Below are positions 59,894-61,263 of a stretch of 61,263 nt of DNA, piece after piece. Every line of letters starts with the position of its first letter. Position 1 is the first letter of the stretch. This DNA comes from SXXH01 sp041165735 (GTDB lineage: Bacteria; Planctomycetota; UBA1135; GCA-002686595). The stretch covers positions 1-61,263 of the forward strand of contig JBKDQQ010000115.1 of NCBI GenBank assembly GCA_046341775.1. The letters run 5' to 3'. The notes below the pieces were generated by a model, which worked only from the letters and a program-made list of their open reading frames with translations, was not told the origin of the DNA and did no database searches. Made by a program: the position numbers and the translations under genes.

Positions 59894-61104
59894 GCGGACG
59901 CCGCGGCCCTCAACGTGCGCCTCATCGACCACGCGCTCCACAGGAGGATCGCGGCGGTCGCAGCGAACACGCCGCGAATGCCGATGTGGGCGCTGGCCCA
60001 TCCGCCGGCGATCGAAGAGACCGCGATCGACATGGTGCGCACGCCGAACACGATTCCGAAGGCGCCACCGCGGCGCTCGACAGGCACCTCGTTCGCCGCC
60101 AACCCGAAGCTGCACGGAGCGCTGCCCGCCATGGTGACGCCGAAGATCCAGCGCGCCGCCAACAACAGCGAGATCCAGCCCGCCACGGCGTGTGCGAACA
60201 GGGCGAGCGCGCTCGCCGCCGCGCATGCGACCAGCGCGTGCGCGTGTCCGTGCTTGTCGCCCCAGCGTCCCCAGGCAGGCATGGCGAGCATGTGCAGCAA
60301 CGCGCTGCCGCTGAACAAGAGGCTGGTCCACGTCGGCCATCGGGCGGGGTCGTCCACGAGATCGCGCACGTGCAACTCGAGGATCGGATTCGTCGCCCCC
60401 AGTCCGAACTGGACGAAGAAGACGATGGCGAGCGCGGCTCGCAACCTCGGGCTCTCCAGCGTCGCGCCCAAGTCCCCCCGCAACCCGTGCCAGGCCGCCC
60501 GCACCCCGCGCCAAGGTCGCGCCGGAGCGCGCAATCCATGCTCTTCGTGGGCCAGCGCGACCACCAGCAGGGCCGAAGCCAGCGACAACCCCGACACGAC
60601 GAGGAAGACATCCGCGCACCCGAGCCAGGGCACGAGCAAGGCCCCCAGCACCGGCCCCAGCACCGTACCCGCCGCCATCGCGGTCTGAAGCGCACCCGAC
60701 AACCGCCCCTGCTCCCCCAGCGGCGCCCCCACCGACACCAACGTCAGGCTCGGCGCCGCGAATCCGCTGAACGCACCTTGCAACACGCGCAACACGAGCA
60801 ACTGCGCCGGCGTGCGCGCGAAGTACATCAAGCCCACGAACACCGTGATGGCGAGCAGCGACCTGACCACCATGATCTTCCTGCCCACCCTGTCCCCCAA
60901 CACACCCCACAACGGAGATGTCAACGCGGCGCTGAATGGCGCTGCGCCGTAGCAAAACCCGGCCCAGAGGGCGATGTCGTCCCTGTCGGTCATGCCCAAC
61001 GCTTCCAAGTGCGTGGGGAAGTAGGGGAGGAAGCTCATCATGCCGATGGCCGTGATGAGGTTGGCGGTCCAGACGGACCACCAGGTCAGTTTCCAGGGGG
61101 ACAC
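59890..61104 (-). CDS. MFS transporter (multidrug/sugar efflux-like)
   Basis: 404 residues with 12 predicted membrane helices. The first half contains PLWGVLGDRVGRKIMVVRS, the MFS helix 2-3 motif, and VLGPVLGALLVPWLG on helix 5 (motif C, antiporter-like). The second half has AMPAWGRWGDKHGHAHALV as the repeat of the same motif. The order resembles TetA/drug-H+ antiporters; substrate unknown. GTG at 61104 is taken as the start, but it has no obvious ribosome binding site, so a later start is possible. Element copy E lies 20 bp upstream. Confidence 0.85.
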   Translation of the reverse strand: MSPWKLTWWSVWTANLITAIGMMSFLPYFPTHLEALGMTDRDDIALWAGFCYGAAPFSAALTSPLWGVLGDRVGRKIMVVRSLLAITVFVGLMYFARTPAQLLVLRVLQGAFSGFAAPSLTLVSVGAPLGEQGRLSGALQTAMAAGTVLGPVLGALLVPWLGCADVFLVVSGLSLASALLVVALAHEEHGLRAPARPWRGVRAAWHGLRGDLGATLESPRLRAALAIVFFVQFGLGATNPILELHVRDLVDDPARWPTWTSLLFSGSALLHMLAMPAWGRWGDKHGHAHALVACAAASALALFAHAVAGWISLLLAARWIFGVTMAGSAPCSFGLAANEVPVERRGGAFGIVFGVRTMSIAVSSIAGGWASAHIGIRGVFAATAAILLWSAWSMRRTLRAAASA

Positions 61105-61124
61105 GGGGGGAGCTTAGCAGCTTC

Positions 61125-61150
61125 CCGATGCTGGCCCCGATGGCTGTGCG
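61125..61150 (+). repeat. Interspersed element copy E (ATGCTGG-type)
   Basis: CCGATGCTGGCCCCGATGGCTGTGCG, pointing out of the window. It differs from copy A at only two core bases. In frame it reads M-L-A-P-M-A-V-R-E-I and stops after 23 codons (stop at about 61199). A partner may lie beyond the window. Confidence 0.75.
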
Positions 61151-61263
61151 CGAGATCGCGGCAGCCTGCCTACGCGAGGGTCTTGCCGAACGTCAGTGAG
61201 GTGGAGGGGCACGATGGCGTCGCGCGCCGTGGTGCCTCCCTCGCGCGGCGCGTTCCGCGCGGT
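61151..61263. other. Non-coding right edge
   Basis: Follows copy E; no gene or further element seen before the window ends. Confidence 0.4.

Noticed and set aside
1..61263. CRISPR arrays, prophage or transposases
   Set aside because: No regularly spaced repeats with unique spacers and no integrase, transposase or phage structural protein were recognised.

Overview
This is a very GC-rich (about 70% by eye), gene-dense bacterial segment from an organism with an outer membrane. It has a Kdo-8-phosphate synthase, a type II secretion secretin (GspD) with GspK, several Cys-type lipoproteins, and large TPR and Ig-like secreted proteins. That mix, together with a TMTC-type TPR glycosyltransferase-like protein and an alkaline-phosphatase-superfamily protein beside a GT2 enzyme, best fits the Planctomycetota or a relative. 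The assignment is an inference; no rRNA is present. No tRNA, rRNA, CRISPR array, prophage or recognisable transposase was seen.

Layout. 1-5716: envelope polysaccharide genes (partial GT39-like membrane enzyme on the minus strand; then an alkaline-phosphatase-like protein, a GT2 glycosyltransferase and a glutaminase/WbpG-type amidotransferase fusion). 5735-7557: dapE-dapD, overlapping by 4 bp. 7636-10711: three genes of unknown role, including a DUF1028 protein. 10905-15335: a minus-strand propionyl-CoA carboxylase operon (biotin carrier, biotin carboxylase, PccB) with a zinc-ribbon protein and methylmalonyl-CoA epimerase. The catalytic-domain-only methylmalonyl-CoA mutase subunit (17549-19210) completes most of the propionyl-CoA to succinyl-CoA route. 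19229-29635: RluA-family pseudouridine synthase, REC-HD-GYP regulator, DUF3750-like lipoprotein, valS, an RmlD-like reductase, a lipid-kinase-like gene overlapping kdsA, and an OPA-type transporter. 29719-31384: a HAD protein, then a separate plus-strand transcription unit.

That unit is the most striking part of the window. It has a near-consensus sigma-70 promoter (TTGACA, 17 bp, TATCCT), a cyclic-di-GMP-I (GEMM-I) riboswitch-like aptamer, a 15-bp perfect hairpin, a weakly supported 136-codon ORF (or a structured RNA), and a 15-bp terminator hairpin with five Ts. 31513-38000: sigma-28-type sigma factor, then the operon purA-uppS-cdsA-phoH-like-ybeY, in which the phoH-like gene has no ATG/GTG/TTG start for its full N-terminal domain. 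38025-41291: gspD and gspK. 41442-46090: unknown periplasmic protein, rpsO-pnp, a lipoprotein. 46300-54429: large Ig-like lipoprotein and a TPR cluster. 54494-59893: polyphosphate and phosphate genes ppx, ppk1, a CHAD protein and sixA. 59890-61104: an MFS transporter.

A 25-26 bp interspersed element (core ATGCTGGCCCC...TGTGCG, readable as M-L-A-P-x-x-V-R) occurs five times. Two convergent pairs bracket roughly 500 bp of apparently non-coding DNA beside fliA/ybeY and between ppx and ppk1. A fifth copy opens a similar region at the right edge. Many first-in-operon genes carry a TAnnnT -10-like box only 6-25 nt before the start codon, suggesting many leaderless or short-leader mRNAs.
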